A stretch of DNA of 64,000 bases from Pseudomonadota bacterium (GTDB taxonomy: Bacteria > Pseudomonadota > Alphaproteobacteria > Rhizobiales > Hyphomicrobiaceae). Under the pieces are notes generated by a model. The model worked only from the letters and a program-made list of their open reading frames with translations. It was not told the DNA's origin and made no database searches. Made by a program: the position numbers and the translations under genes. Below are positions 9,054 to 17,961 of the stretch, piece after piece. The stretch covers positions 1-64,000 of the forward strand of contig JAEZRM010000024.1 in NCBI GenBank assembly GCA_023412805.1. The letters run 5' to 3'. The first letter of the stretch is position 1; each line of letters begins with the position of its first letter.

Positions 9054-10559
9054 CTAACCCCGATCGAGGCCCTTGGCTTCCAGTTCCTTAAGATACTGGG
9101 CCCAGCGTTTATCCTTCTCGCGTCCGAGCAGCGCGAGATAGGACCATGTGTAGAGGCCGGTGTCGTGGCCGTCGTCGAAGACGATTTTCACGGCGTAGTT
9201 CCCGACCGGCACAAGATCCTTGATCTTCACATTACGCTTCTTGCCGACCGTGACGCGTTGCTCGGGCGAATGGCCCTGCACTTCGGCCGAGGGGCTCATG
9301 ACCCGCAGCATTTCGGCTGAGATCTCGTAACGCGCGCCATCCTGGAATGAGACATCGAGCGCGTCTGCGCCGGGCTTCACCTTGAGCGCTGGGGGTGGCA
9401 CGCGCTGGCCCGCGGCACCTGACAGTTCGTCCCATGTCTTGGCGGCGAGATCGCGGAAGATCTGCGCGTGCTGGCTCTCTGGTTCGGCGGCGACGATCGG
9501 GCGGCCTTCGTCCGAGCGCGCGCGGATCGCCATATGCAGAGGCACTTCGCCCAGGAAGGGAATGCCGAGTTTGCGCGCCTCTTCCGCGGCGCCACCATGG
9601 CCAAAGATGTCGGAGCGCTCGCCGCAGCTCGGGCAGAGGAAGTAGCTCATGTTCTCGATGATGCCGAGCACGGGAATGTCCGTCTTGCGGAACATGGCGA
9701 GACCCTTGCGGGCGTCGATGAGCGCCAGATCCTGCGGCGTCGAGACGATCACGGCACCGGAGAGCGGCACCTGCTGCGCCATGGTGAGCTGTACGTCGCC
9801 CGTACCAGGCGGCATGTCGATGACGAGCACGTCAAGATCGCCCCATTCGACCTCGCGAAGCATCTGTGTCAGCGCTGAGACGACCATGGGGCCGCGCCAG
9901 ATGATCGGCGTGCCTTCATCCACCATGAAGCCCATGGACATCGCCTTGAGGCCGAAGCCCTCCATGGGGCGCAGGCGGTTCGAGCCTTCGATGACTTGAG
10001 GCCGGCCTGAGAGGCCGAGCAGACGCGGCTGCGAGGGGCCGTAGATGTCGGCGTCGAGAATGCCGGCCTTCAGGCCGATGGACTGGAAGCCGAGGGCGAG
10101 GTTGACGGCCGTCGTCGATTTGCCGACGCCACCTTTGCCCGAAGCAACGGCGATCATGTGCTTGATGCCGGGTACGCCTGCGGAGGGCCGTCCACCCGGC
10201 GCCGCCTGCGGCCTTGCAGCAGCTTCGCGAGCCGCACTCTGCTGTGCGCGGACCTGCTGGACGCGCGCGCTATCGGCTCGGGGCGGCGCACCGCCACTAG
10301 GGCCACCGCGCGCAGCCTCCGCCGTCAGAACAGCCGTAACGCCTTGCACGCCCGGAATATCCTTCACCACCTTCTCGGCGGCCTGGCGCAGGGGTTCGAG
10401 CGATGCCGCCCGGTCGGGGGAAACGGTGATCGAGAAATAGACCTTGTCGTCACGCAGAAGGATCTCGGAGACGAGGCCGAGATCGACAATGTTGCCCTCG
10501 AGGTCGGGGCCCTTGATGCGCTTCAACTGCTCGAGAACCTGGGACTGGGTGACTGCCAT
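9054..10559 (-). CDS. mrp: Mrp/ApbC iron-sulfur carrier ATPase with C-terminal DUF971 domain
   Basis: 501 residues. Three domains in order: a MIP18/DUF59 domain (about 1-85, LKRIKGPDLEGNIVDLGLV), a ParA-like P-loop ATPase (about 130-380, Walker A variant SGKGGVGKSTT, DADIYGPSQPRLLG, CPSCG motif near 310), and a DUF971/GBBH-N-like tail (about 390-495, VGNYAVKIVFDDGHDTGLYTW). Mrp/ApbC proteins bind a [4Fe-4S] cluster through the CxxC pair and pass it to apoproteins. The same order, MIP18-Mrp-DUF971, is known from plant HCF101; most bacterial Mrp proteins end after the ATPase. A proline/alanine-rich linker separates the first two domains. Start: ATG at 10559 with AGAGGA six bases upstream. Confidence 0.9.
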   Translation of the reverse strand: MAVTQSQVLEQLKRIKGPDLEGNIVDLGLVSEILLRDDKVYFSITVSPDRAASLEPLRQAAEKVVKDIPGVQGVTAVLTAEAARGGPSGGAPPRADSARVQQVRAQQSAAREAAARPQAAPGGRPSAGVPGIKHMIAVASGKGGVGKSTTAVNLALGFQSIGLKAGILDADIYGPSQPRLLGLSGRPQVIEGSNRLRPMEGFGLKAMSMGFMVDEGTPIIWRGPMVVSALTQMLREVEWGDLDVLVIDMPPGTGDVQLTMAQQVPLSGAVIVSTPQDLALIDARKGLAMFRKTDIPVLGIIENMSYFLCPSCGERSDIFGHGGAAEEARKLGIPFLGEVPLHMAIRARSDEGRPIVAAEPESQHAQIFRDLAAKTWDELSGAAGQRVPPPALKVKPGADALDVSFQDGARYEISAEMLRVMSPSAEVQGHSPEQRVTVGKKRNVKIKDLVPVGNYAVKIVFDDGHDTGLYTWSYLALLGREKDKRWAQYLKELEAKGLDRG

Positions 10560-10706
10560 CTGCTGTCCTCTCGGGGGATCGGGCTGCGCCGCTGCGATAT
10601 CGCGCGGACGCTCGCGGGCGCCCGTTGGCGGGGCGCGCATCGTTGAGGGCTATATGCCAGAACGGAGCAGAAGTGTCACGGGAGGCCAACAATATCCTCT
10701 CTGCCG

Positions 10707-10736
10707 GCCTTCTCCCCATAAGCACGGGGAGAAGGC
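10707..10736. repeat. Rhizobial-type intergenic hairpin, copy 1
   Basis: Arms GCCTTCTCCCC (10707-10717) and GGGGAGAAGGC (10726-10736). It sits nine bases beyond the end of the binding-protein gene and is closely related to 54086-54113. Hairpins of this CTTCTCCCC type are abundant in intergenic DNA of many Hyphomicrobiales. It may also act as a transcription terminator here. Confidence 0.75.
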
Positions 10737-10744
10737 GCAGGTCC

Positions 10745-11932
10745 TCAAAGCTTGCAGCCCGTGCCCGGGTCGGCGAGTGCGTCGACGGCGACGCCGACGA
10801 CCTTGTTCAGGCCGCCCTCGGCGCGTCTGAGATAGATATTGTGCACGACCTCCTGCGAGGCGGAGAACGAGATCGGCCCGCGCGGGCTCTCGAGCTTGGC
10901 GCCGCGCATGGCCTTGTAGAGATTGGCCTCGTCCTCGATGTTGCCTTTGACGGCTTCGAGGCCGACCGCGAGGAGCTGAGCGGCGTCATAGCCCTGCACC
11001 GCATAGACGTCGGCCTCGCGTTGCGTCTTGTCCTGGAAGGCCTTGCGGAAAGCCTTGTCCTTCGCGTTGTCGAGATTGTCGCCATAGTGAAGGGCAGTCT
11101 CGATGCCTTCGGCTGCTGCGCCCTGGGCGCCGAGCACGCCTTCCGTGAGGAAGCCGGAGCCGCATAGCGGCACCTGGATGCCCGCCGACTTGTACTCCTT
11201 GACGAACTGCACGGCGCCGCCGCCGGCGAAGAACACGCCGACCGCTTCGACGCCGAGGCCCGGAATCTGGGCGAGCAGCGGCTGGAAGTTCGTATCGGGG
11301 AACTTGAGTGACAGCGAGCGCACGACCTCTCCGCCGTGCTTGGCGAGGCCTTCCTTGAAGCCTTCACCGGCCTCGTTGCCGGCAGCGTAATCCCACGTGA
11401 TCCATGCCGCCTTCTTCACGCCCTTGGCGCCGAGTGCGAGGCCCATGCCGTAGGCAGGCTGCCAATTCGTGAAGGACGTGCGGAACACATTGGGCGCACA
11501 CAACGCGCGTGTGACGGCGTTGGCGCCGGCATTCGGGACGATCGTGAGCGTACCCGTCTCGCGAACGACCTTGTGGATGCCCATCTGCACGCCCGAGTGC
11601 ACGGTGCCGATCAGAACGTCGACCTGATCGCGCTTGACGAGGCGATCGGTGTTCTGCGGCGCGTTCTCGGGCTTCGATTCATCATCGAGCTTGATGATCT
11701 GCACCTCGCGGCCGCCGAGCTTGCCGCCCTTCTCGGCGATCAGCATCTCGACGGCGAAGGTGATGTTCTCGCCGAGCTTGGCGAATGTGCCCGAGTAGGG
11801 AAGCATGAGGCCGATCTTGATCGGCTTTGCCTGGGCAATGGCCCAGCCCGTTGGAACCGACGATGCTGCGGCGGTCGCGAGTGCCCCCTTCATGAGGCCG
11901 CGGCGGGTCGGGCGAATTCTCTCGATCGACAT
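10745..11932 (-). CDS. Branched-chain amino acid-type ABC transporter substrate-binding protein
   Basis: 395 residues from an ATG with GGAGGGAAC about nine bases upstream. The N-terminus RRGLMKGALATAAASSVPTG looks like a Tat signal (twin arginine) ending at AIAQA, so the protein is probably exported folded. The mature part starts KPIKIGLMLPYSGTFAKLGE, the classic opening of the LivJ/Leu-Ile-Val binding fold, with GGREVQIIKLDDESKPE and VDVLIGTVHSGVQMG. Substrate may be an amino acid, amide or aromatic acid; such solitary proteins vary widely. No permease or ATPase genes adjoin it, so it must share a transporter encoded elsewhere. A hairpin just beyond its stop may terminate the transcript. Confidence 0.85.
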   Translation of the reverse strand: MSIERIRPTRRGLMKGALATAAASSVPTGWAIAQAKPIKIGLMLPYSGTFAKLGENITFAVEMLIAEKGGKLGGREVQIIKLDDESKPENAPQNTDRLVKRDQVDVLIGTVHSGVQMGIHKVVRETGTLTIVPNAGANAVTRALCAPNVFRTSFTNWQPAYGMGLALGAKGVKKAAWITWDYAAGNEAGEGFKEGLAKHGGEVVRSLSLKFPDTNFQPLLAQIPGLGVEAVGVFFAGGGAVQFVKEYKSAGIQVPLCGSGFLTEGVLGAQGAAAEGIETALHYGDNLDNAKDKAFRKAFQDKTQREADVYAVQGYDAAQLLAVGLEAVKGNIEDEANLYKAMRGAKLESPRGPISFSASQEVVHNIYLRRAEGGLNKVVGVAVDALADPGTGCKL

Positions 11933-12082
11933 GTACGACGTTCCCTCCAGTTGGACCGCGCGCCGACAGGGCACGGGCATATTTATTGGCCGGTCGCGGG
12001 GCGACAGCCCGGAGCCGGCTCGGACACATTTATAGCGTTCCGCGGTCCACTTGGAATGGTTCAATCGTCGGAGGCCCGCCGT

Positions 12083-13213
12083 TCAGGCGCCGGAAGCCGG
12101 TGCCGAGCGGGGCGGGTGCGGGGTGTCGTCAGCTTCATCGCTCTCGGGCACATCGGCCTCGCGCGTCCGGGGAATCGGGCTCGAAACCTTGCCGAGGTGC
12201 TCGGCGAGGTCGACCGTCCCGCGTCGGCCGATGTCCGAACCATGCCGCTCGAGCCACTTGCCGGTCTCCGTGTATCCCGCGAGGAAAAGACGCGAGATGA
12301 TGGTGCGGTCGGGTTGGATCTTGCTGTCGGCCGGCAGGATGGCCGTGTGGTGGCCCGCCTCCACGAGATGGAACCGATGCCGTGCGAGGCGCCGTGCCGG
12401 CGTGCGGGCGCGTCGCCACCAGCCGAGATCGGCGGCCGCGCGTGCCGCCTCGATGAGCTCGACGTCGCGGCGGAGCGGCTGATTGAACGTAATGCGGCTC
12501 ACGGTACCGGCGATCTCGCGCGCAGAACGCGGTACTCCCGGCTCGTCGAAAGCATTGAGGAGCACGAGCAGCGTATCCTCGGCCGGGCTCTCGCTGGCGA
12601 GCGTGACGAGGTCCGGGTTCGCCGAGAAACCACCATCCCAATAGGCGCGACCTTCGATTTCGACCGCATGGTGGATCGTCGGCAGGCAGGCCGAGGCGAG
12701 CACGGCTTCGACAGTCAGCTCGGCGCGGCGAAAAAGGCGCTTGGCACCTGTCGCGACATCGGTCGCCGCAATGAGCAGCTCGATGTTCGGGAACGAGCGG
12801 ATCCGCTCGAAGTCGATGTGCTCGGTGAGAATGCGGCGCAACGGATCGAAGCCGAGCGGATTGAAGTCATAGGGCGAGAGCATCGCCGCGACCGGCGCGA
12901 GCGACGAGGGTCGATTGAAACCACGCAGGAAGGGATTGAGGCGCACGAGATCGGGCACGGCCGCTTCCTGCACGGCTTCCCAGATCGTGCGCAGCGTGCG
13001 TCGCGCCTGCGCCGGGCTGCCATGCGCAAGTCCGCTCGCGAGGGCGGCGGCATTTACCGCGCCGGCACTGGTGGCGCTGATCCAGGGAAACTGCAGCGGC
13101 TCGCCTTCCTCGAGCAGGCGGTCGAGCACGCCCCACGTGAAGGCGCCGTGCGCGCCACCACCCTGGAGCGCGAGATTGATCGCGCGTCGCCGCTTGCCGC
13201 CAATGCCGAGCAC
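12083..13213 (-). CDS. Patatin-like phospholipase
   Basis: 376 residues. Start is a GTG with GGAGGGG four bases upstream; no in-frame ATG precedes it. Patatin features: oxyanion loop LALQGGGAHGAFTWGVLDRL at about residues 14-33, the nucleophile serine in WISATSAGAVNA (about 44-55), where the first glycine of G-x-S-x-G is alanine, and the catalytic aspartate in AYWDGGFSANPDL near 194. Enzymes of this family hydrolyse acyl esters of phospholipids or neutral lipids. No signal peptide is visible, and no beta-barrel secretion domain. It is followed downstream by the binding-protein gene and preceded by the ABC importer operon on the same strand, 31 bases away. Confidence 0.88.
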   Translation of the reverse strand: MLGIGGKRRRAINLALQGGGAHGAFTWGVLDRLLEEGEPLQFPWISATSAGAVNAAALASGLAHGSPAQARRTLRTIWEAVQEAAVPDLVRLNPFLRGFNRPSSLAPVAAMLSPYDFNPLGFDPLRRILTEHIDFERIRSFPNIELLIAATDVATGAKRLFRRAELTVEAVLASACLPTIHHAVEIEGRAYWDGGFSANPDLVTLASESPAEDTLLVLLNAFDEPGVPRSAREIAGTVSRITFNQPLRRDVELIEAARAAADLGWWRRARTPARRLARHRFHLVEAGHHTAILPADSKIQPDRTIISRLFLAGYTETGKWLERHGSDIGRRGTVDLAEHLGKVSSPIPRTREADVPESDEADDTPHPPRSAPASGA

Positions 13214-13244
13214 TTACCCCTCCGCGCCGTCTTGTTGCACTGCA

Positions 13245-13997
13245 TCATGGCAGAGTGGAGACGGGTACGACAATCGGGAGGCCGTCAACGTTTGTGCATA
13301 GCACGCTGACGCCGAATGCCGGTTCGAGGTAGCGGGGCGTCAGGACATCGGCCGGTGGGCCGGACGCTGCAACCCGTCCATTTGCCAGCAGAAGAATGTG
13401 ATGCGCGAAACGTGCCGCCAAGCTCAGATCGTGCAATGCGACAATTATAGTGCGGCCTTCGGTCGCGAGCCGCTCGAAGAGCGCGAATAGCGCGAGGGCA
13501 TGGGCGGGGTCTAGGCCGGCTGTGGGCTCATCGGCAATGAGCAGTGGTGCTTCCTGGGCGAGCGCACGGGCGACGAGCACGCGCGCCCGCTCGCCGCCGG
13601 AAAGCTGAGAGACCGGACGATCCGCAAGGGGCGTGATGTCCATCGCGCCGAGGGCACGGTCGATGGCCCTGGGGTCCGCATCGTCATGGGGCAGCCGGCC
13701 GAGCGCCACAACGGCACGCGCAGCGAGCGGCCAGTGCACGGCGCGCTCCTGCGGTAGATAGGCGATGGCGCGGGCAAGCTCCGTGCGTGACAGCGCATCG
13801 AGCGGGCGACCTGCGAGGCTGATCGTGCCGCTTTGAGCGGGCAGCAATCCGGCACAGGCGCGTAGCAGCGTCGACTTTCCGGCGCCATTGGGGCCGACGA
13901 TCGCGGTAATGCATCCTGGAGGAGCCTCGATGTTCACGGCGTCCAGTACCATGCGCTCGCCGAGCGCGAGGCGGGCATCCCTGATGAGAATGCTCAT
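13245..13997 (-). CDS. Iron/heme/cobalamin-type ABC transporter ATPase
   Basis: 250 residues. Walker A GPNGAGKST near residues 35-43, Q-loop YLPQERA, signature LSGGERARV near 132, Walker B PLLIADEPTAGLD near 150, and switch His in IVALHDLSL. This is the FecE/HmuV/BtuD class, which powers import of siderophores, heme or B12 together with a FecCD permease. Its ATG overlaps the permease stop by four bases (13994-13997), so translation is coupled. Order downstream of uvrC is binding protein, permease, ATPase. The substrate cannot be fixed from sequence; no Fur box or cobalamin riboswitch was seen. Confidence 0.9.
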   Translation of the reverse strand: MSILIRDARLALGERMVLDAVNIEAPPGCITAIVGPNGAGKSTLLRACAGLLPAQSGTISLAGRPLDALSRTELARAIAYLPQERAVHWPLAARAVVALGRLPHDDADPRAIDRALGAMDITPLADRPVSQLSGGERARVLVARALAQEAPLLIADEPTAGLDPAHALALFALFERLATEGRTIIVALHDLSLAARFAHHILLLANGRVAASGPPADVLTPRYLEPAFGVSVLCTNVDGLPIVVPVSTLP

Positions 13998-14968
13998 GGC
14001 GCCAGCTCCCGCCGCGTCGAGACGACGAGCCAGACGAAGAAGGGCGTGCCGATGAGCGCCGTCAGCACGCCAAGACGAATGCCGCCGCCGGGAGAGGCAA
14101 TGCGCAGCGCCAGATCGGCGGCGAGTACGAGCGCGGCACCGCCGAGCGCGCTCGCGGGCAGCAGCCGCGAGGGCATGTGCCCGACGAGAGGCCGCAGAAT
14201 GTGCGGCACGATCAGCCCGACGAAGCCGATGGTGCCCGATACGGCGGTCGCAGCACCGACGGCGAGGGCTGTGCCCGCGACAACGAGCAGACGCAGGCGC
14301 GAAAGCGATGTGCCGAGGTTGGTGGCCACCTCCTCACCGAGCGTGAGTGCATCGAGATCGCGGCCGAGGCGGGCGAGCACGGCGAGACCGACAAGGATCG
14401 GCGGCGCGGCGAGCCAGACGTGCGTCATACTGCGGTCGCTGAGCGAGCCCATGAGCCAGTAGACGATCTCGACGGCGGCGAACGGGTTCTGCGAGAGCGT
14501 GAGCACCAGTGCAATCAGCGCTGTCGTGAGGCTCGCGACGGCGACACCGGCAAGAATGAGCGTGATAGGCCCGCCGCGTTCGCCCGCGAGCCAGAGCACG
14601 ACAGCCATGGCAGCGGCGGCTCCGACAAGGCCGCCGAGCGGCAAGCCGATCACCAGGCTCGCTGCAAGCCCTGTGTGGATCGCGAGCACGGCCCCGAGCG
14701 CCGCGCCGCCCGAAATGCCGATGATGCCAGGCTCGGCCAGCGGATTGCGGAGATATCCTTGCAGGGCCGCGCCGGATAGGCCGAGCGCTGCACCGACGAG
14801 CAACCCGAGCAGTGTACGCGGCAGGCGAATCTCGGTGAGAATGAGCCAGGCTTGGGTGCTATTTTCGAAACTGACGCCTGCCGGTCCGACAGCGAGGGAC
14901 GCAAGGCCCAGCATCAGCGTAAGCATGGCGAGTGCGGGAATGACGTACGTTCCTGTCCTGAGCGTCAC
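13994..14968 (-). CDS. FecCD-family ABC transporter permease
   Basis: 324 residues, strongly hydrophobic with roughly nine to ten membrane segments. Family marks: LPRTLLGLLVGAALGLSGAA followed by LQGYLRNPLAEPGIIGISGG, the conserved cytoplasmic region, and IGFVGLIVPHILRPLVGH before the last helices. It forms the inner-membrane channel of an iron-chelate, heme or cobalamin importer. It overlaps the genes on both sides by four bases, so the three subunits are made stoichiometrically. Confidence 0.9.
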   Translation of the reverse strand: MTLRTGTYVIPALAMLTLMLGLASLAVGPAGVSFENSTQAWLILTEIRLPRTLLGLLVGAALGLSGAALQGYLRNPLAEPGIIGISGGAALGAVLAIHTGLAASLVIGLPLGGLVGAAAAMAVVLWLAGERGGPITLILAGVAVASLTTALIALVLTLSQNPFAAVEIVYWLMGSLSDRSMTHVWLAAPPILVGLAVLARLGRDLDALTLGEEVATNLGTSLSRLRLLVVAGTALAVGAATAVSGTIGFVGLIVPHILRPLVGHMPSRLLPASALGGAALVLAADLALRIASPGGGIRLGVLTALIGTPFFVWLVVSTRRELAP

Positions 14969-15825
14969 GCCGGCGGCCTCCGCGCAGCAAGGCGGCGGCG
15001 TGCTTCTGCCAGTGCCTCGATGGCTTCGGCGGCGTATGGCGAGCCGCAGATCCAGTTCTTCCAGGGAAGAACCATTGTCGCACGATCGCGCATAACCGTC
15101 TTGAGTGCCGGATGTGCGAGCGCATCGGCGACGACGGTCCTGTACTCGTTGCTCGGTCCGGCGAATAGCAGGAGATCGGGCGGATGCGCGACAATGGCTT
15201 CGATGCTCACGCGTCCACCGCGGTCGGCGTGCAACGCTGGCGCCAGATTGCGGAAGCCTGTGAGGCTCAGAGCTTCGTCTTCGAGACGTCCTGTGCCGGA
15301 GACGATGCCGTTGATCTGGTAGATGAGGGCCGACGGCTTCTCCGCATCGCCCGTATCGGCAGCGCGTGCCCGTGCCAGCCGCGCATCGAAGGCGGCGACG
15401 GCTGCGCGGCCCTTTTCGACATCGCCGGTCGCTTCGGCAACGCTGAGCAATGAGGTCCGCACACCGGCTATGTCTTGCGCCATTGGAATTTTCATCACGC
15501 GGAGTGTCAGGCGCTCGAGCATCGAGATGGTTGCGGGCGCCGTGAACTCGGCGGCAAGCACGAGGTCCGGCGACAAAGCCAGCACTTCCTCGGCTTCACC
15601 GCGAATTCGCAGGAAGGGTTGAGCGCGCTCGGCAATAGGGGAGGCGCGCGGATCATTCGAGGAAGGGCTCAGAGCCGCGATCCGCGCCGGTTCCACCAAA
15701 TCGAAGAGCAGGATATCCGTGCAGAGGTTCAGCGAGACAATGCGCTGCGGTTTAGTCGTTTGCGCGGCGAGGTTCGCCGGCATGAGGACGAGCGCCAACA
15801 CGGCGAGGGCGCATTTTCGGATCAT
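14965..15825 (-). CDS. Periplasmic binding protein of the iron/cobalamin ABC importer
   Basis: 286 residues. A signal peptide (MIRKCALAVLALVLMPANLAAQ) precedes a BtuF/FepB-like fold opening with PQRIVSLNLCTDILLFDLV. Further marks are the SPSSNDPRAS loop and SPDLVLAAEFTAPATI, where class III binding proteins contact ligand. It delivers a chelated metal or corrinoid to the FecCD permease. It starts ten bases after the uvrC stop and overlaps the permease gene by four bases, so it may be read from the uvrC transcript. The SLNLCTD form is common in alphaproteobacteria, but its substrate is not established to my knowledge. Confidence 0.85.
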   Translation of the reverse strand: MIRKCALAVLALVLMPANLAAQTTKPQRIVSLNLCTDILLFDLVEPARIAALSPSSNDPRASPIAERAQPFLRIRGEAEEVLALSPDLVLAAEFTAPATISMLERLTLRVMKIPMAQDIAGVRTSLLSVAEATGDVEKGRAAVAAFDARLARARAADTGDAEKPSALIYQINGIVSGTGRLEDEALSLTGFRNLAPALHADRGGRVSIEAIVAHPPDLLLFAGPSNEYRTVVADALAHPALKTVMRDRATMVLPWKNWICGSPYAAEAIEALAEARRRLAARRPPA

Positions 15826-15834
15826 GTGATGCGC

Positions 15835-17841
15835 CTACCGGTCCCGCTCGTGGAAATGATCATAAATGCGCTGGGCCGTCTCCTGCGAGATGCCGCTGAC
15901 GGCGGTGAGATCGGAGACGCTCGCCCGGCTCACCGCTTTGGCCGAGCCGAAATGGTGGAGCAACGCGCGCTTGCGAGTCGGACCGATGCCCTCGATCTCG
16001 TCGAGCGGATTGGCGCCGATCGCCTTCGTACGCCGCGCCCGGTGCGCCCCAATGGCAAAGCGGTGTGCTTCGTCGCGCAGGCGTTGGACGAAGTAGAGCA
16101 CGGGATCGCGCGTTTCCAGCATGATCGGCTGAGGGCGTCCCGGAATGTGGAAATGCTCACGTCCGGCGTCGCGGTCCGGTCCTTTGGCGACGCCCATGAG
16201 GGCAATGTCCGTAATGCCGAGGCCATCGAAAACCTCTCGCGCGACATTCAGCTGGCCGAGACCGCCATCGATGAGCACGAGATCGGGCTTGTCGGGAAAG
16301 GCTGCATCCTCGATGTCGTCGGGCTCCTCTTGCGGGAGCACGTCCGCGGGCGTTTCGGGAACTGTATCGAGATCGACAGGACTTTCGTCGACCGTCGGTG
16401 CCGCAGCGGCAGCGACGCGCTTGAAACGCCGCGTGAGCACTTCGCGCATCATGGCGTAGTCGTCGCCGGGCGTGAGGTTCTCCGATTTGATGTTGAACTT
16501 GCGGTACTGCCCTTTGACGAAGCCATCCGCGCCGGCCACGATCATGCCGCCGACCGCATTGGTTCCCGATACGTGGCTGTTGTCGAACACCTCGATGCGG
16601 CGTGGCACCTGTGCGAGGCTGAAGCGATCGGCCAGCGCTTCGAGCAGGCGGCGTTGCGAGGCGCCATCGGCGAGACGGCGGCCAAGGGCTTCCTTGGCAT
16701 TGGCGAGCGCGTGCTCCACGACACCGGTCTTTGCCCCCCGCTGGGGCACGCGTATCTCGACCTTGCGCTCCGCCTTGAGCGAGAGAGCTTCCGCCAGCAG
16801 CTCGCGGCTCGGCACATCGTGCGAGAGCAGGATGAGGCGCGGGACGGGCTTGTCGTCGTAGAACTGCGCAATGAAGGAATCCAGCACCTCCGCGAGATCG
16901 ATCGAGCGATCCGCGCGCGGGAAATACGCACGATTGCCCCAGTTCTGGCCCGTGCGGAAGAAGAACACCTGCACGCAGGTCTGCCCGCCGTCCTGATAGG
17001 CGCCGAAGACGTCGGCTTCCTCGATGCCTTCCGGATTGATCGTCTGATCGGCTGTGACGTGGCTCAGTGCCGAAAGACGATTGCGGATGGCGGCGGCCTG
17101 CTCGAATTCGAGAGCGTCGGATGCCGCCATCATGCGTGCGCGCAGCTGCTCCCGCACATCCTGGCTGCCGCCGCGCAGAAAACGGCACGCTTCGTCGACC
17201 AGCTTGCCATAGTTCTCGACGCTGATTTCGCCCGTGCACGGCGCCGAGCAGCGCTTGATCTGATGGAGCAGGCACGGGCGCGTGCGGCTCTCGTAGACCG
17301 AATCCGAGCACGAACGCAGGAGGAAGGCGCGCTGCAGCGTGTTGATGGCGCGATTGACCGCGCCTGCCGAGGCGAACGGGCCGAAGTAGTCGCCTTTGCG
17401 CTTACGCGCGCCGCGATGCTTCATGATCTGCGGTGCGCCGTGGTCGCGGGAGATCAGGATGTAGGGAAAGGACTTGTCGTCGCGCAGCAGGACATTGAAG
17501 CGCGGGCGAAAGCGCTTGATGAGGTTCGCCTCGAGCAGCAGCGCCTCGCTCTCCGTGCGCGTCGTCACGAATTCCATGCTCGCCGTCGCCGAGATCATGC
17601 GGGCAATGCGGTTCGTGTGACCGCCGAGACGGGTGTAGTTCGAGACGCGCGCCTTGAGGCTGCGGGCCTTGCCGACGTAGATGACATCGCCCTGCGGATC
17701 GATCATGCGGTAGACGCCGGGGGCGGCCGGCAGCGTCTTGAGATAGGCATTGATCACATCCGGGCCGCGCGGGACCGGGGCCTGTTCCGCCGGAGGGCCC
17801 TCGTGCTGCCCATTGTGCTGGATGTCGGTCGGCGCGCTCAT
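15835..17841 (-). CDS. uvrC: Excinuclease ABC subunit C
   Basis: 668 residues. UvrC makes both incisions in nucleotide excision repair after UvrA/UvrB damage recognition. Domains in order: GIY-YIG nuclease near residues 30-110 (GVYRMIDPQGDVIYVGKARS), a UVR/UvrB-binding segment near 230-270, the RNase H-like 5' incision domain around 380-560 with DNSHVSGTNAVGGM near 420 and LVLIDGGLGQLNVA, and tandem helix-hairpin-helix motifs at the end (LDEIEGIGPTRKRALLHHFG). The ATG at 17841 was preferred; a TTG 12 codons upstream is also open, and neither has a strong ribosome site. The importer genes follow ten bases downstream; the divergent neighbour is selO. Confidence 0.95.
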   Translation of the reverse strand: MSAPTDIQHNGQHEGPPAEQAPVPRGPDVINAYLKTLPAAPGVYRMIDPQGDVIYVGKARSLKARVSNYTRLGGHTNRIARMISATASMEFVTTRTESEALLLEANLIKRFRPRFNVLLRDDKSFPYILISRDHGAPQIMKHRGARKRKGDYFGPFASAGAVNRAINTLQRAFLLRSCSDSVYESRTRPCLLHQIKRCSAPCTGEISVENYGKLVDEACRFLRGGSQDVREQLRARMMAASDALEFEQAAAIRNRLSALSHVTADQTINPEGIEEADVFGAYQDGGQTCVQVFFFRTGQNWGNRAYFPRADRSIDLAEVLDSFIAQFYDDKPVPRLILLSHDVPSRELLAEALSLKAERKVEIRVPQRGAKTGVVEHALANAKEALGRRLADGASQRRLLEALADRFSLAQVPRRIEVFDNSHVSGTNAVGGMIVAGADGFVKGQYRKFNIKSENLTPGDDYAMMREVLTRRFKRVAAAAAPTVDESPVDLDTVPETPADVLPQEEPDDIEDAAFPDKPDLVLIDGGLGQLNVAREVFDGLGITDIALMGVAKGPDRDAGREHFHIPGRPQPIMLETRDPVLYFVQRLRDEAHRFAIGAHRARRTKAIGANPLDEIEGIGPTRKRALLHHFGSAKAVSRASVSDLTAVSGISQETAQRIYDHFHERDR

Positions 17842-17961
17842 GGCGGGACAATTGGGCCGGTCGCGCGCCCTGGTCAAGTCGCGCTTCAGACCCGATATAG
17901 GCTATAAGTGAACGCGGCGCCCGATCGGCCGCCGTCCCTACAACCCGGACCGGAAAGAACC

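Noticed and set aside
11336..13309. 657-codon plus-strand open frame across the binding-protein and patatin genes
   Set aside because: It spans two well-supported minus-strand genes and their gap; its translation has no domain and strong charge bias.
14965..15840. Cobalamin riboswitch in front of the ABC importer
   Set aside because: The binding-protein gene starts only ten bases after uvrC, leaving no room for one.
15475..17907. Very long open frame (about 810 codons) opposite uvrC
   Set aside because: Antisense shadow of a high-GC gene; the translation is full of Arg, Asp and His runs and uvrC on the other strand is unmistakable.
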